Part shown: positions 19,382 to 28,741 of the stretch, piece by piece | How positions within the stretch are numbered: the first letter of the stretch is position 1 | Layout of the letters: the number at the start of each line of letters is the position of its first letter | Assembly: GCA_030681515.1 (NCBI GenBank) | Contig: JAUXSE010000055.1 | Location: 1 to 64,000, forward strand | Direction of reading: 5' to 3' | DNA from: Geothrix sp. | GTDB taxonomy: Bacteria > Acidobacteriota > Holophagae > Holophagales > Holophagaceae | Length of the DNA stretch: 64,000 bases | Translations under genes and position numbers: made by a program | The notes under the pieces: model-generated | Database searches by the model: none | The model's input: the letters and a program-made list of their open reading frames with translations, nothing else | Told to the model about the DNA's origin: nothing

Positions 19382-20701
19382 CTAGGTGAGGGCCAGATCG
19401 CGGCGGGCCGCGGATTCGAGCTCGTGGAGGGCCTGATCCACCCAGGTGGCTTCCTGGGCCTCCACCATGAGGCGGAGCTTGGGCTCGGTGCCGGACCAGC
19501 GCACCACCTGGCGCACGCCGTCGCCCCAGCGGGCTTCTATGGCGACCATCGCCGAGACGAGGTCCCCGCAGGCCTCGACGGCCCTGCGGTCCCGGGCCAC
19601 CACGTTGACGAGGCGCTGGGGCCAGGGGCGGAAGGTCCAGGCCCAGCGCCGGTCCGCGGGACGGTGGAGAAGGGCGCGCAGGATGGAGAGGGCCGCGGCG
19701 AGGCCGTCACCACTGGGGCCCACCCGTTTCTGGATGAGGTGGCCCGATGCCTCCGCGGCGAGATCCCATCCCCGCCTCGCCATCTCGCGCAGCAGGTACT
19801 TGTCGCCCACGGCGGTGCGCACGAAGGGGATGCCCGCCTGCGTCAGGGCCTGGGCCAGGCCGCCATTGGTCATCAGCGTGCCCACCACGCCTGGAGGAGC
19901 ATCCCCGCAGGCCACGCGGTCCTGGGCCAGCAGCCAGACCATCTGATCGCCGTCCACGACCTGGCCCGCGCCATCCACCAGCAGGCAGCGGTCGCCATCA
20001 CCGTCGAAGGCGATGCCCAGATGGGCCCGCTGGGCCACCACGGCCCCTGCGAGCGCATCCAGATGCGTGGATCCCACGCCCACGTTGATCCTCGGGCCGT
20101 CGGCGGGCACGCCGAGCCAGTGGATGGTCCCGCCCCGGAAGAGTTCGATGGCCGCTTCCGCCGTGGCGCCGTGAGCGCAGTCAATCACCACGCGGAAGTC
20201 CGGGGGAAGGGTGATTCCTTCGAGATGGGCGAGGTAGGGCCGCAGATCCAGCCGCGTGGGCGGGGCGGAGATCGTCGTGGGTTCGGCCAGCTCGTCGAAG
20301 GCCAGCTCGATGGCCCCCTCCTGCTCCTCCTCCAGCTTCTCGCCGAGCTCGTTGAAGCCCTTGAGCCCGTTGTCCTCCGGCGGGTTGTGGCTGGCGGAGA
20401 TCATGAGACCCCAGGTCTTGTCGCCCTCGGTGCTCAGTTTCGCCACATTCCACGCGACGGCGGGGGTCGGGGCCATGCCAAGGACCAGCACCTTCAGGGC
20501 CAGGCCGACGCCCAGGATGAAGGCCTCGGACATGGGGCCGGAGCTGGACCTTGGATCCCATCCCACCACCAGCTGCTTCACGCCGGCCTGGCGGGCCACC
20601 TGGCCCCAGGCGGCACCCCAGCGGGAAACCTCCTCAAGGGTGAGGGGGGAGCGCGTGGCGACGCCCCGGATGCCATCGGTACCGAAATAGCGGAGACTCA
20701 T
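19382..20701 (-). CDS. glmM: Phosphoglucosamine mutase
   Basis: A 439-residue alpha-D-phosphohexomutase. It opens with YFGTDGIRG; the phosphoserine loop is ISASHNP (Ser104), the metal site FDGDGDR lies near residue 235 and the C-terminal RWSGTEPKLR binds substrate phosphate. It converts glucosamine-6-P to glucosamine-1-P for UDP-GlcNAc, the first step toward peptidoglycan and LPS. It follows folP by nine bases; the ftsH-folP-glmM order is conserved in many bacteria. Confidence 0.97.
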   Translation of the reverse strand: MSLRYFGTDGIRGVATRSPLTLEEVSRWGAAWGQVARQAGVKQLVVGWDPRSSSGPMSEAFILGVGLALKVLVLGMAPTPAVAWNVAKLSTEGDKTWGLMISASHNPPEDNGLKGFNELGEKLEEEQEGAIELAFDELAEPTTISAPPTRLDLRPYLAHLEGITLPPDFRVVIDCAHGATAEAAIELFRGGTIHWLGVPADGPRINVGVGSTHLDALAGAVVAQRAHLGIAFDGDGDRCLLVDGAGQVVDGDQMVWLLAQDRVACGDAPPGVVGTLMTNGGLAQALTQAGIPFVRTAVGDKYLLREMARRGWDLAAEASGHLIQKRVGPSGDGLAAALSILRALLHRPADRRWAWTFRPWPQRLVNVVARDRRAVEACGDLVSAMVAIEARWGDGVRQVVRWSGTEPKLRLMVEAQEATWVDQALHELESAARRDLALT

Positions 20702-20710
20702 TCCGCCAGA

Positions 20711-21529
20711 TTACCCGATGGCGTGCGTCCTGAAGATTCTGAAACCCCAGCGGAGGGCCTGGGCGTGGGCCAAGGCCGTGAGGCCATCGCGCTGGTCCGG
20801 GGGGAGCGACGGCGTACCGGCCCGGGCGGCCAGGAACCGCTTGCGCGAGAGGCCGAGGCAGATCCGGTCCGCGGGCCAGGCCAGGGCGGCCGGAAGATCG
20901 GGCAGGGCCTCCCACAGGGCCAGGTCCTCGGGGAACGTGGTCCCGAAGCCGAAGCCCGGATCCAGCAGCACGCGGCCCTCGGGGATTCGCGCCCCGCGCA
21001 GGCGGTCCCGCAGGGCCCGCAGTTCCGCGATGACGGCTTCCGCGCCCTTCGGCGCCGGAGCCTCGTAGGGTGGCATATGGAATCCGGCCCCCTCCCGGCG
21101 GCTGCGCATGGCGATGAGGCCGCAGAAGGAATCCAGAACCAGATCCAGCATGTCGGGATCGGAAAATCCCGTGACATCGTTGATGACCACGGCCCCCGCC
21201 GCGAGGCCGCGGGCGGCCACGGCCGGATGGCGGGTGTCCAGGCTGAGGGGAATGCCGGGCAGGGTTTCACCCAGGGCGGACAGCACGGGCTCCAGGCGGC
21301 TCCACTCCGTGGCGGCGTCCACGGGCGCGGCGCCGGGGCGGGTGCTTTCCGCGCCCAGGTCCAGCATCCCCGCGCCGGCCGCCCGGAGCCCTCGGGCCTG
21401 GGCCAGGGCGGATTCCGGATCCATGAACCGCCCGCCATCACTGAAGGAATCCGGCGTGAGGTTCAGGATGCCGATGAAAAGGGGACCACCCATCAGGAGT
21501 GGTCCCCAATCGAACGGAGGAGCCGTCAC
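20711..21529 (-). CDS. folP: Dihydropteroate synthase
   Basis: A 272-residue TIM-barrel enzyme that condenses p-aminobenzoate with dihydropterin pyrophosphate in folate synthesis. Signatures: [16 protein letters not shown] (pterin-binding loop), [12 protein letters not shown], and [17 protein letters not shown] in the C-terminal half. The ATG overlaps the ftsH stop by four bases. The pabB gene, which supplies the other substrate branch, lies at 34.7 kb on the same strand but in a separate unit. Confidence 0.96.
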   Translation of the reverse strand: MTAPPFDWGPLLMGGPLFIGILNLTPDSFSDGGRFMDPESALAQARGLRAAGAGMLDLGAESTRPGAAPVDAATEWSRLEPVLSALGETLPGIPLSLDTRHPAVAARGLAAGAVVINDVTGFSDPDMLDLVLDSFCGLIAMRSRREGAGFHMPPYEAPAPKGAEAVIAELRALRDRLRGARIPEGRVLLDPGFGFGTTFPEDLALWEALPDLPAALAWPADRICLGLSRKRFLAARAGTPSLPPDQRDGLTALAHAQALRWGFRIFRTHAIG

Positions 21530-23454
21530 GCGGGCTTGAGGGCGGGATCGAGCCCGGGGTCCGTGGCGGGTCCTTCCACCGCGGCCGGCGTGGGTGGCAG
21601 GGCGGCGGCCTTGGGCGGTGGCAGGGTGCCGCCCTTCATGAGGATGTCAATGTCATTGCCGTCGAGGGTCTCCCGGACCAGGAGGGCCTCGGCGATGGCC
21701 ACCAGCTGGTTCCGGTGGCTTTCGATGGCGGCCTTGGCCTTCCGGTAGTTCCGCATGACGAACTCATGAACCTCCGCATCAATCATGCGGGCCGTGTCTT
21801 CGGAAATCTCCCGGTGCTGGGTGAAATCACGGCCCAGGAAGATCTCGTGCTGGCCCCCGCCGAAATTGAGGGGGCCCAGCTTGTCGCTCATGCCGAATTC
21901 CGTGACCATGGACCTGGCCATGTCCGTGGCCTGCTGGATATCGTTGGCCGCGCCCGTGCTGAGCTGGTTGAAGAAGATCTCCTCGGCGATGCGGCCGCCC
22001 ATGGCGATGGCGATGCGGCTCTCCATGTAGTCCCGGGTGGTGTTGTAGCGGTCCTTCAGAGGCAGCTGCCAGGTGACGCCCAGGGCGCGGCCCCGGGGGA
22101 TGATGGTGACCTTGTGGAGCGGGTCGCTGTCGGGTACCACCGCGGCGACGACCGTGTGGCCGGCCTCGTGGTAGGCGGTGATGCGCTTGTCCTCCTCGGT
22201 CATCACGAGGCTGCGGCGCTCGGCGCCCATGTAGACCTTGTCCTTGGCGTTCTCGAAATCGGCCATCTCGACCCACTTCTTGCTGCCGCGGGCGGCGGTG
22301 AGGGCGGCCTCGTTGCAGAGGTTGGCCAGATCGGCGCCGGCGAAGCCAGGCGTGCCGCGGGCCAGGACTTCCAGGTCCACATCAGGGCTGAGGGGAATCT
22401 TGTCGGTGGTATGCACCTTCAGGATCTCGAAGCGGCCCTTCACGTCGGGGCGGTCCACCACCACGCGGCGGTCGAAACGGCCGGGGCGGAGCAGAGCGGG
22501 ATCCAGGACATCGGGGCGGTTGGTGGCGGCGACGAGGATGACGCCCTCGTTGCCTTCGAAACCGTCCATCTCGACCAGCAACTGATTCAGGGTCTGTTCC
22601 CGCTCGTCGTGGCCCCCGCCCAGGCCGGCGCCGCGATGGCGGCCCACGGCGTCAATCTCGTCAATGAAGACGATGCAGGGGGCGCTCTTCTTGGCCTGTT
22701 CGAAGAGGTCGCGCACGCGGCTCGCGCCCACGCCCACGAACATCTCCACGAAGTCGGAACCCGAGATGGAATAGAACTGGACCTTGGCCTCGCCCGCGAT
22801 GGCCCGGGCCAGCAGGGTCTTGCCGGTCCCCGGAGGGCCCATCAGCAGCACGCCCTTGGGGATCTTGCCGCCCAGTTTCAGGAACTTGGCGGGATCCTTC
22901 AGGAACTCGACGATCTCCTTCAATTCTTCCTTGGCCTCGTCACAGCCCGCCACATCCGCGAAGGTGGTGCGCTTGGTGTTGCTGGAAAGCCCCTTGGCGC
23001 GGGCTTTCCCGAAGCTGAGCGCCTTGTTGCCGCCCATCTGGGCCTGGCGCATGAACACGAACCAGAGCACCACGAAGACCAGCAGTGGCGCCCAGAACAT
23101 CAGCACATAGGCGAAGTTGTTCTCGGTGGGCTTGGCGGCCTTGAATTCGTCAAGCTGGCCCTCGGTCTTCCAGCTGAGGATGACCTTGCCCAGGTCCTGC
23201 ATGGGCGGTGCCACGGTGCGGAACCGCTCGATGGCCTCGCCGGTCTTGGGGTTCTTTTCGGGCTGCCTGTAGGTGCCTTCGACATCGAAACCGGATAGCG
23301 TCACGGATTTGTACCTGCCCCCCACGCCTTCGGTGTAGAAGGTCGAGAAGGGGATTTCGATCTGCTTGCTGTTCTGGGGGATCTGGCGGAAGGCCAGCAC
23401 CAAGAGGGCGATGATGCCCAGCCAGACCAGCACGCTTTTCATCATGGAATTCAA
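21526..23454 (-). CDS. ftsH: ATP-dependent membrane zinc protease FtsH
   Basis: About 642 residues: N-terminal membrane helix, periplasmic domain, second helix, then the AAA+ domain with Walker A GPPGTGKT, Walker [16 protein letters not shown], the second region of homology and the zinc site HEAGH in [12 protein letters not shown]. FtsH degrades unassembled membrane proteins and short-lived regulators. Start choice: AAGGAG followed by TAAACC and TTG at 23454 gives [11 protein letters not shown] with ideal spacing, whereas the first ATG downstream would be 15 bases from the site. The C-terminal tail is Pro/Ala-rich. Confidence 0.96.
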   Translation of the reverse strand: MNSMMKSVLVWLGIIALLVLAFRQIPQNSKQIEIPFSTFYTEGVGGRYKSVTLSGFDVEGTYRQPEKNPKTGEAIERFRTVAPPMQDLGKVILSWKTEGQLDEFKAAKPTENNFAYVLMFWAPLLVFVVLWFVFMRQAQMGGNKALSFGKARAKGLSSNTKRTTFADVAGCDEAKEELKEIVEFLKDPAKFLKLGGKIPKGVLLMGPPGTGKTLLARAIAGEAKVQFYSISGSDFVEMFVGVGASRVRDLFEQAKKSAPCIVFIDEIDAVGRHRGAGLGGGHDEREQTLNQLLVEMDGFEGNEGVILVAATNRPDVLDPALLRPGRFDRRVVVDRPDVKGRFEILKVHTTDKIPLSPDVDLEVLARGTPGFAGADLANLCNEAALTAARGSKKWVEMADFENAKDKVYMGAERRSLVMTEEDKRITAYHEAGHTVVAAVVPDSDPLHKVTIIPRGRALGVTWQLPLKDRYNTTRDYMESRIAIAMGGRIAEEIFFNQLSTGAANDIQQATDMARSMVTEFGMSDKLGPLNFGGGQHEIFLGRDFTQHREISEDTARMIDAEVHEFVMRNYRKAKAAIESHRNQLVAIAEALLVRETLDGNDIDILMKGGTLPPPKAAALPPTPAAVEGPATDPGLDPALKPA

Positions 23455-23559
23455 AGGTTTACTCCTTGGGGCCGGAGCCCAGGTGGCCATCCAGTGTACT
23501 AGGCCCGGGAAGGCGGCGGGCGGGGAGTATGTCCAAGCCATGGCTGGGGGCCCGATTGA

Positions 23560-24537
23560 TCACTGGGACACGCTCCTGCGCCTTAGATGCAGATACCCAC
23601 CGTCAGGTTCAGGGTTCAGGTGGAAATTCCCCCAGAAGGAGGGTTTCCGGGCATGGGCAAGGCGTTCCGCGAGCCAGGGCGCGAGGTCCCGCAGCAGGGC
23701 CGATTCCCGCGGCCAATCCAACCGCCGGAACGCGGCTTCCAGTGTCCAGCGCAGCTCTGGCTCGGTCCAGGCTTCCCGCCGGAAGGTGATGCGGTCCTCC
23801 GCGACGAACCACCTGGATCCCTCCCACCCGGTGATGAGGGCCCGGGCCAGGCGCTCGGCCTCTTCGGCCTGCAGGTGTGTCTCGAACAGGTGGCGATCCA
23901 GTTCTGGCGCCTCCTTGCGCATCTCGTCGAGAAGCGGCCGCCAGCGGTTGCGTGCGGTGAACGGCTCGGCGTTGCTGGCGTCCTCCCGCCACGGGATGTT
24001 CCGGGACTCGAGATAGCCGCGCAGATCAGCCCGGTGGGTCTCGGCCAGGGGCGACCAGCGCAGGCCCTGGCGCGGTGCCAGGGGATGCAGGCAACCCAGG
24101 CCGCCGCCGCGCGCGAGGCGCAGGAAGACCGTCTCCGTATGATCGTCCAGGGTGTGTCCCGTGGCCACCGCGCAGGCGCCGCCCTGTCCGGCCTCCTGGC
24201 GCAACCAGTCCCATCGCAGGTTGCGCGCGGCCATTTCGAGGCCGAGGCCCCGTTCCTGGGCATGGGCCTTCACGCCGAGCGAGGCTTCGGCCAGATCGAG
24301 ATCCAGCGCCCTGCATAGCTGGCGCACGAAATCCGCATCCTCGGGCGATTCCGGCCGCAGCCCGTGATCCGCATGGGCCACGGCCAGATCGAGCCCCAGG
24401 CTCCTGCGGAGCGTCCAGAGCAGCACCAGCAGCGCCACGGAATCGCCGCCGCCCGAGCAGGCCACCAGCACGCGGCCGCTGACGCCATCACCGCGGCGCT
24501 GGATCTGGGCCAAAAGATCGGATTCAAAGCGGTTCAT
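23560..24537 (-). CDS. tilS: tRNA(Ile)-lysidine synthase
   Basis: A 325-residue N-type ATP pyrophosphatase with the PP-loop VACSGGGDSVALL near residue 30, HADHGLRPES, and ATGHTLDDHTETVFLRLARGGG, all hallmarks of TilS. It converts C34 of the CAU-anticodon isoleucine tRNA to lysidine, so that it reads AUA. The enzyme is short compared with E. coli TilS (432), lacking most of the C-terminal domain, as in many bacteria. It lies upstream of ftsH, a common pairing. Confidence 0.94.
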   Translation of the reverse strand: MNRFESDLLAQIQRRGDGVSGRVLVACSGGGDSVALLVLLWTLRRSLGLDLAVAHADHGLRPESPEDADFVRQLCRALDLDLAEASLGVKAHAQERGLGLEMAARNLRWDWLRQEAGQGGACAVATGHTLDDHTETVFLRLARGGGLGCLHPLAPRQGLRWSPLAETHRADLRGYLESRNIPWREDASNAEPFTARNRWRPLLDEMRKEAPELDRHLFETHLQAEEAERLARALITGWEGSRWFVAEDRITFRREAWTEPELRWTLEAAFRRLDWPRESALLRDLAPWLAERLAHARKPSFWGNFHLNPEPDGGYLHLRRRSVSQ

Positions 24538-24547
24538 GGTTAACGGT

Positions 24548-25273
24548 CTAGGACAGCCGTGAAAGGAGGTCGAGGAGGGCCTTCGGCACGGGCTTCTCGC
24601 ACCACAGGCCTTCGGCCCAGTCGCACATGCGGAGCGAACCCCAGTGCATGGCGCGGCCCAGGACGCCGCGGCGGAAGGCGGGGTGGGCGATGCGCGTGAG
24701 GGGCTGGGAAGGATCCTGGGCGAACTGGCTGCCGAAGGCGTCGAAGGCCGCCATGCGCCGTTCCCACACGGCGCTCACATCCACCAGCAGGTCGGGCGGA
24801 CCCGGATTCTCGCCGCCCACCCAGGCCAGGGCCTCGGGGCGCCAGGGGGCGCCGGGGCAGGGGTAGTTCCTCAGGCCGGCATAGTAGGCCGCCTCCCGGG
24901 CCAGCCGGTGGGCGCGGCGATGGTCGGGATGGCGGTCATCCGGGGCGGGCAGGATCAGCACCCGGGGCCGCAGGCGGCGGATCTCGGCCATCAGGCACTG
25001 CCGGTTGGCTTCGTCCTCCGTGAAGCGGCCGTCGGGAAAGTCCAGCACCAGGCGCGTCACGCCAAGGATATCCGCGGCCGCCTGGGCCTCGGCGCGACGG
25101 GTCTCCCCGGTCCCCCGGGTGCCGAGCTCGCCGCTGGTGAGATCGAGGATGGCGGCCTTCATGCCCCGGTCCGAGGCCAGGGCCAGGATGCCGCCCACAT
25201 GGACCTCCACATCGTCCGGATGGGCGCCGAGGGCGAGGATATCGAGGCCAAGGTCGTCGGAATCGGGACTCAT
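24548..25273 (-). CDS. bshB1: Bacillithiol deacetylase BshB1 (LmbE family)
   Basis: A 241-residue LmbE-like zinc deacetylase. The zinc site is GAHPDDVEVHVGG near the start and DRHPDHRRAH near residue 120; DLTSGELGTRGTGETRRAEA and LGVTRLVLDFPDGRF are typical of the BshB1 branch. It removes the acetyl group from GlcNAc-malate to give the amine to which cysteine is added. A longer frame exists upstream, but the ATG at 25273 overlaps bshC by four bases. Its pairing with bshC supports the bacillithiol role. Confidence 0.92.
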   Translation of the reverse strand: MSPDSDDLGLDILALGAHPDDVEVHVGGILALASDRGMKAAILDLTSGELGTRGTGETRRAEAQAAADILGVTRLVLDFPDGRFTEDEANRQCLMAEIRRLRPRVLILPAPDDRHPDHRRAHRLAREAAYYAGLRNYPCPGAPWRPEALAWVGGENPGPPDLLVDVSAVWERRMAAFDAFGSQFAQDPSQPLTRIAHPAFRRGVLGRAMHWGSLRMCDWAEGLWCEKPVPKALLDLLSRLS

Positions 25274-26445
25274 GGTTCCTCCACCAGGATCACGGGGGTC
25301 GCGCCGTCCATGCGGTCCAGGATGGCATCTAACAGGGCGCCGTTCCGAAGCCAGGGAACCCCGGGCATCACGCGTTCCTGGGGGACGCCAAAGGGAAAGA
25401 GGGCTTGGCGCAGATGTTCGGGATCGCCTCCGAGCAGGGTGGCCGCCGCCTCCCGGTGCAGGCGCCGGTCGAGTTTCTCCAGCCGTTCGCGGCTTCGCGC
25501 CTGCTCCCGCTGGAAGCGCGCACGCAGGGGACCCGGCCAGGAGGGATCCGGATCCGCGGCCTGGAACCGCGCCGTGGGGAGGGCGCCAGGCCAGGGCGCG
25601 AAGCGATCCCAGTCGCCGAGGCGCAGCGCGTCGAGCTGCCCGGCGGACACGCGGAATCCCGGGGGCACCACGAATACGCTGGGGCGCGGGAGGGTCCCCG
25701 GCGCAGGGAGGCCCACCCGGTCCCAGAGCGGTTCGCAGAGGCGCCAGTAGGCCTGCTCCGAGGGCCCCAGCACCACGGCGGAAACGGGCAGCAGGAGGGA
25801 TTGCATCAGGGGCCGGAGGGCGGCGCCGGGGCTGAGCCAGTGGCCCTGGGGCAACGGCTCGCCGCGCTCCAGCCGCTGCCGCCGGCCCGCGCGGGGATCC
25901 AAAGAGAACCAGGCGGCCTGCACCCGCGGATCCAGGGGCAGGGGGGCGCCCGCGGCGGCCAGCCGTTCGGCTTGGCGCGCCAGGGGGGACTCGAGATCGA
26001 GGCCCCGCCACCGTTCCAGCTCGGCCTGGATGGATTCGCGGTGCGCTGGATCCGTGGGCGAGAAGGGGCGGAGGCCGCGTTCCCACAAGGGCCGCCCCAG
26101 GGCAAGGACATGACCCCGCAGGGTGGGCTCCCGCGGTTCAGGCAGGGGCCCCCACAGGGCGGAAGCCTCGGCCTGGTGCCCCGGGGTCCAGGGCAGCCAG
26201 CCCGTGGCGGTGCCCAGGCGGGTGTCAAAGCGGAACCGGTGGCGCACCAGGCGACCCCCGGTCCATCCGGCCACGGAGGCCACCTCCGCGCGGTCATGAT
26301 CCTCGTCCGCCATCCAATAGACGGCTTCGGCCCCCGTGCGCCGGGCCTCGGCCAGGGCCGCCAGGGCCTTGACCACGGAAAGGGCGGGGCTCCATCCGGC
26401 ACCGATCTGCTGACCGGTGGCGATGACGGGCCGCGGCGCCGTCAT
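25270..26445 (-). CDS. bshC: Bacillithiol cysteine ligase BshC (short form)
   Basis: About 391 residues. BshC signatures: VIATGQQIGAGWSPALSVVKALAAL (TGQQ motif) and AVYWMADEDHDRAEVASV (WMAxEDHD). It is assigned to add L-cysteine to GlcN-malate, the last step of bacillithiol synthesis. Typical BshC is about 540 residues; this one is roughly 150 shorter, but keeps both N-terminal motifs and the helical C-terminus (PLRARFQREQARSRERLEKLDRRLHRE). The ATG at 26445 with GAGG upstream is preferred over a GTG 57 bases earlier. bshA is not in the window. Confidence 0.88.
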   Translation of the reverse strand: MTAPRPVIATGQQIGAGWSPALSVVKALAALAEARRTGAEAVYWMADEDHDRAEVASVAGWTGGRLVRHRFRFDTRLGTATGWLPWTPGHQAEASALWGPLPEPREPTLRGHVLALGRPLWERGLRPFSPTDPAHRESIQAELERWRGLDLESPLARQAERLAAAGAPLPLDPRVQAAWFSLDPRAGRRQRLERGEPLPQGHWLSPGAALRPLMQSLLLPVSAVVLGPSEQAYWRLCEPLWDRVGLPAPGTLPRPSVFVVPPGFRVSAGQLDALRLGDWDRFAPWPGALPTARFQAADPDPSWPGPLRARFQREQARSRERLEKLDRRLHREAAATLLGGDPEHLRQALFPFGVPQERVMPGVPWLRNGALLDAILDRMDGATPVILVEEP

Positions 26446-26528
26446 TGACGCCCTCGGAAGGTTGGGTCCGGTCCGGTCCATCCGCGCTGTGGCGTCGTAC
26501 ACATGAATTCCAGCCTACCCGATATGCG

Positions 26529-27002
26529 ATGCTCGACGGCATGCAGAGCATCGGACCCTGGATCCCCCCCGCCTCGCCCGATCTGGCCGCCCTCGCCATG
26601 GACGCCGCGGATGAGGCGGGTCTTGCCTCGCTGCGGGCCTGGCCCGAGCTGCGCAAGGGCGGCATCGGGTTCGGCGCTCTGCCGCCCTTCCTGTGCTGGC
26701 GCGGCCGGGAGGACGGTGCCTGGCATCTGGTCCTGCTCCAGGCCCGGGAGGTGGGGGCCCTGGTCCCCGGGGCGCGGACGGCGCCGCTGCCCGCGGGCTG
26801 GCTCGACTCGCTCGATCTGGAATCCCTCGCCCGGCCCCTGGCGCGGCATCCGGATTTTCCGGGCGGAGCCTCGGTCCATGTCGTGCACCTGCCTGGCGGG
26901 GAATCGTTCCGGGTCCGCACCCTCGGATCCGCGGCGCCGGAGCTGGTGGCCGAGGTTCTGAAGCGCACGAGCCACATCCAGGTCTGGAACTTGTCCGATT
27001 AG
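26529..27002 (+). CDS. Hypothetical protein
   Basis: About 157 residues, no recognised family and no signal or membrane segment. It is composed of a helical N-terminus (PDLAALAMDAADEAGLASLRAWPELRKGG), a strand-like middle (AWHLVLLQAREVGALVPG) and a C-terminus ending in VAEVLKRTSHIQVWNLSD. Start is uncertain: ATG at 26529 or 26541, with no strong ribosome site. It is divergent from bshC with about 80 bases between. It may be a small cytosolic protein; no function can be given. Confidence 0.6.
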   Translation: MLDGMQSIGPWIPPASPDLAALAMDAADEAGLASLRAWPELRKGGIGFGALPPFLCWRGREDGAWHLVLLQAREVGALVPGARTAPLPAGWLDSLDLESLARPLARHPDFPGGASVHVVHLPGGESFRVRTLGSAAPELVAEVLKRTSHIQVWNLSD

Positions 27003-27055
27003 GGGCCGTGCCAAAATTACCTGTTCAGTTCGGGTTATTTTGCTACGGCCCCTTA
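27001..27055. repeat. Imperfect 24-base inverted repeat
   Basis: AGGGGCCGTGCCAAAATTAC on the left (from 27001) matches the inverted right arm ending near 27055 (TTTTGCTACGGCCCCT) at about 20 of 24 positions, with a 7-base loop. It begins right at the end of the preceding gene. The long imperfect arms and GGGGCCGT tips resemble a small palindromic mobile-type repeat more than a terminator, since no T run follows. Confidence 0.6.
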
Positions 27056-27123
27056 TGCCGATCCGCCACCGAATCGGCCCGTTTGTTTTGTCGCAACGGC
27101 TTAGGATGCTTCAGGAGATCGCC

Positions 27124-28428
27124 ATGGTGAGCCTCGACCTGTCCACCCTCAAGGAAGCCGCGATGGCCGTGGCCCTGGGCCTGATGATGGGGCTCGAGCG
27201 CGAACGCAGCGGCTTCGAGCGCAGCCAGGAGGGGCGGGAGGAACCCCCCCGTGGGGAACCGGACCGCGCGGAGCCGCTGCACGGCAACCTGGGGGCCCGC
27301 ACCTTCGCCCTGCTCACGCTGCTGGGTTGGATCTCCGTGAAGGTGGGCGGCGGCCATCTGGCCATGCCCATCGCCGTGATGGCCTTCGCGGCGCTGCTGA
27401 TCGGCCTCTTCTACCACGCGACCAGCGCCTCGGACCGCGGCCTTACCACGGAGATCGCCGCCCTCGCCGCCCCCCTGCTGGGCATGCTGCTCACCCGCGA
27501 CGCGCCGCTGGCGGTGGCCGTGGCGGTCATCGTCACCCTGCTGCTGCTGTCGAAACCCTGGATCCGGGCCTGGATCCCCAGGCTGCACCGCGAGGACCTG
27601 ACCGCCGCCATGCAGCTGCTCATCGTGTTCGCGATCGTCCTGCCCATGCTGCCCGCCCGGACCCTGGATCCCTGGGGGGTGCTGTCGCCGCGCAAGGTGG
27701 GATGGATGGTGGCCCTGATCGCGGCGGTGGACTTCCTTGGCTATGCCCTGAACCGCGTGCTGGGCTCGCGCCGGGGCGCCGTGTTGACGGGACTGGTGGG
27801 TGGGCTGGTGAGCTCCACGGTGGTGACCGTCACCATGGCCCGCCAGGCCCGGGAGGACCCCGCCCTCCGCGGGCCGGGCCAGGTGGCCGTGATGCTGGCG
27901 TGCGCGGTGATGAGCCTCCGCGTGGCCGTCCTGGCGGGCGTGGTGGGGGGGGTGGCCCTGGCCCGGCCGCTGCTGCTGCCCATGGCGGCCATGGTGCTGG
28001 TGCTGCTCGGGGCCAGCGCCTGGATCTACCGTTCAGGCGCCATGCAGGTGGGCGGGGAGGAGATACCCCTCCGGAATCCCTTCCACCTCAAGCGGGCTGC
28101 CGCATGGGGGCTGGCGCTGGCCACGGTGCTGCTGGTTTCCGCCGCGGCCCGGGCCTGGTTCGGGGATCGGGGACTGCTGATCGCCGCGGGACTGTCTGGC
28201 CTGGCGGATGTGGACCCCATCACCCTCGCGGTGAGCAGCCAGGTCCGCGGGGCGGGCCTTTCAGCATTCACGGCCGTGCTGGCCATCATCCTGGCCGTGG
28301 GTGCCAACACCCTCGTCAAGGCTGGATTGGCCTGGATCTCCGGAGGCCGGGCCTTCGGCAGGCCGTTGGCCGGGATGCTCGGGGGCTCCCTGGCGGTGGC
28401 GCTCCTGGTGGCCTGGATCCAGAGCTGA
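27124..28428 (+). CDS. MgtC/DUF4010-family integral membrane protein
   Basis: About 434 residues with roughly twelve membrane helices. The N-terminal part carries the MgtC/SapB-like motif AMAVALGLMMGLERERSG and GARTFALLTLLGWI; the C-terminal half matches DUF4010 (GGLVSSTVVTVTMARQAREDP, GLADVDPITLAVS, then two closing helices). The family is found in many bacteria; a role in ion homeostasis is often suspected but not proven. The frame is open upstream; CAGGAG before the ATG at 27124 fixes the start. The gene stands alone. Confidence 0.88.
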   Translation: MVSLDLSTLKEAAMAVALGLMMGLERERSGFERSQEGREEPPRGEPDRAEPLHGNLGARTFALLTLLGWISVKVGGGHLAMPIAVMAFAALLIGLFYHATSASDRGLTTEIAALAAPLLGMLLTRDAPLAVAVAVIVTLLLLSKPWIRAWIPRLHREDLTAAMQLLIVFAIVLPMLPARTLDPWGVLSPRKVGWMVALIAAVDFLGYALNRVLGSRRGAVLTGLVGGLVSSTVVTVTMARQAREDPALRGPGQVAVMLACAVMSLRVAVLAGVVGGVALARPLLLPMAAMVLVLLGASAWIYRSGAMQVGGEEIPLRNPFHLKRAAAWGLALATVLLVSAAARAWFGDRGLLIAAGLSGLADVDPITLAVSSQVRGAGLSAFTAVLAIILAVGANTLVKAGLAWISGGRAFGRPLAGMLGGSLAVALLVAWIQS

Positions 28429-28452
28429 CGGCCTATTGGATCCTGAACAGGC

Positions 28453-28638
28453 TCACTTGCCGCGGTTGCTCATGCGGGTGTGGGTCACGCCTGATTTGCC
28501 CTGAGGCTTGGTGGACGCCCTCACCGCTGGCTTGGGCCCTGCGTTGGCCCTGGGCTTGGCCGCGGTGGCGGTGGAGGCGGGCTTGTCCGAGGCCTGGACG
28601 GATTTCAGGAGGTCGGCGGGGACGAGCGGCTTGGTCAT
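28453..28638 (-). CDS. Small basic Ala/Lys/Pro-rich protein
   Basis: 61 residues, low complexity: an N-terminal amphipathic start (MTKPLVPADLLKSVQA), then repeated Lys-Pro/Ala units and a basic tail (KSGVTHTRMSNRGK). The composition resembles small histone-H1-like or nucleic-acid-binding tails, but no family is recognised. An AGGAG site at ideal spacing precedes the ATG, which is the main reason to accept it. It sits convergent to the DUF4010 gene and divergent from the aldehyde dehydrogenase. Confidence 0.55.
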   Translation of the reverse strand: MTKPLVPADLLKSVQASDKPASTATAAKPRANAGPKPAVRASTKPQGKSGVTHTRMSNRGK

Positions 28639-28741
28639 GGTGAGACTCCTGCGTCCAGTCTACCCGCAGGGGGGAGAACGGATGCCTGACCGCGAGGTAA
28701 GCTCATGAATGCCGGCGGATCTTTCCGCGAGAGGGTGGGTC

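Noticed and set aside
19307-21748. An 813-codon plus-strand open frame over glmM and folP
   Set aside because: Shadow of two certain genes with low-complexity translation.
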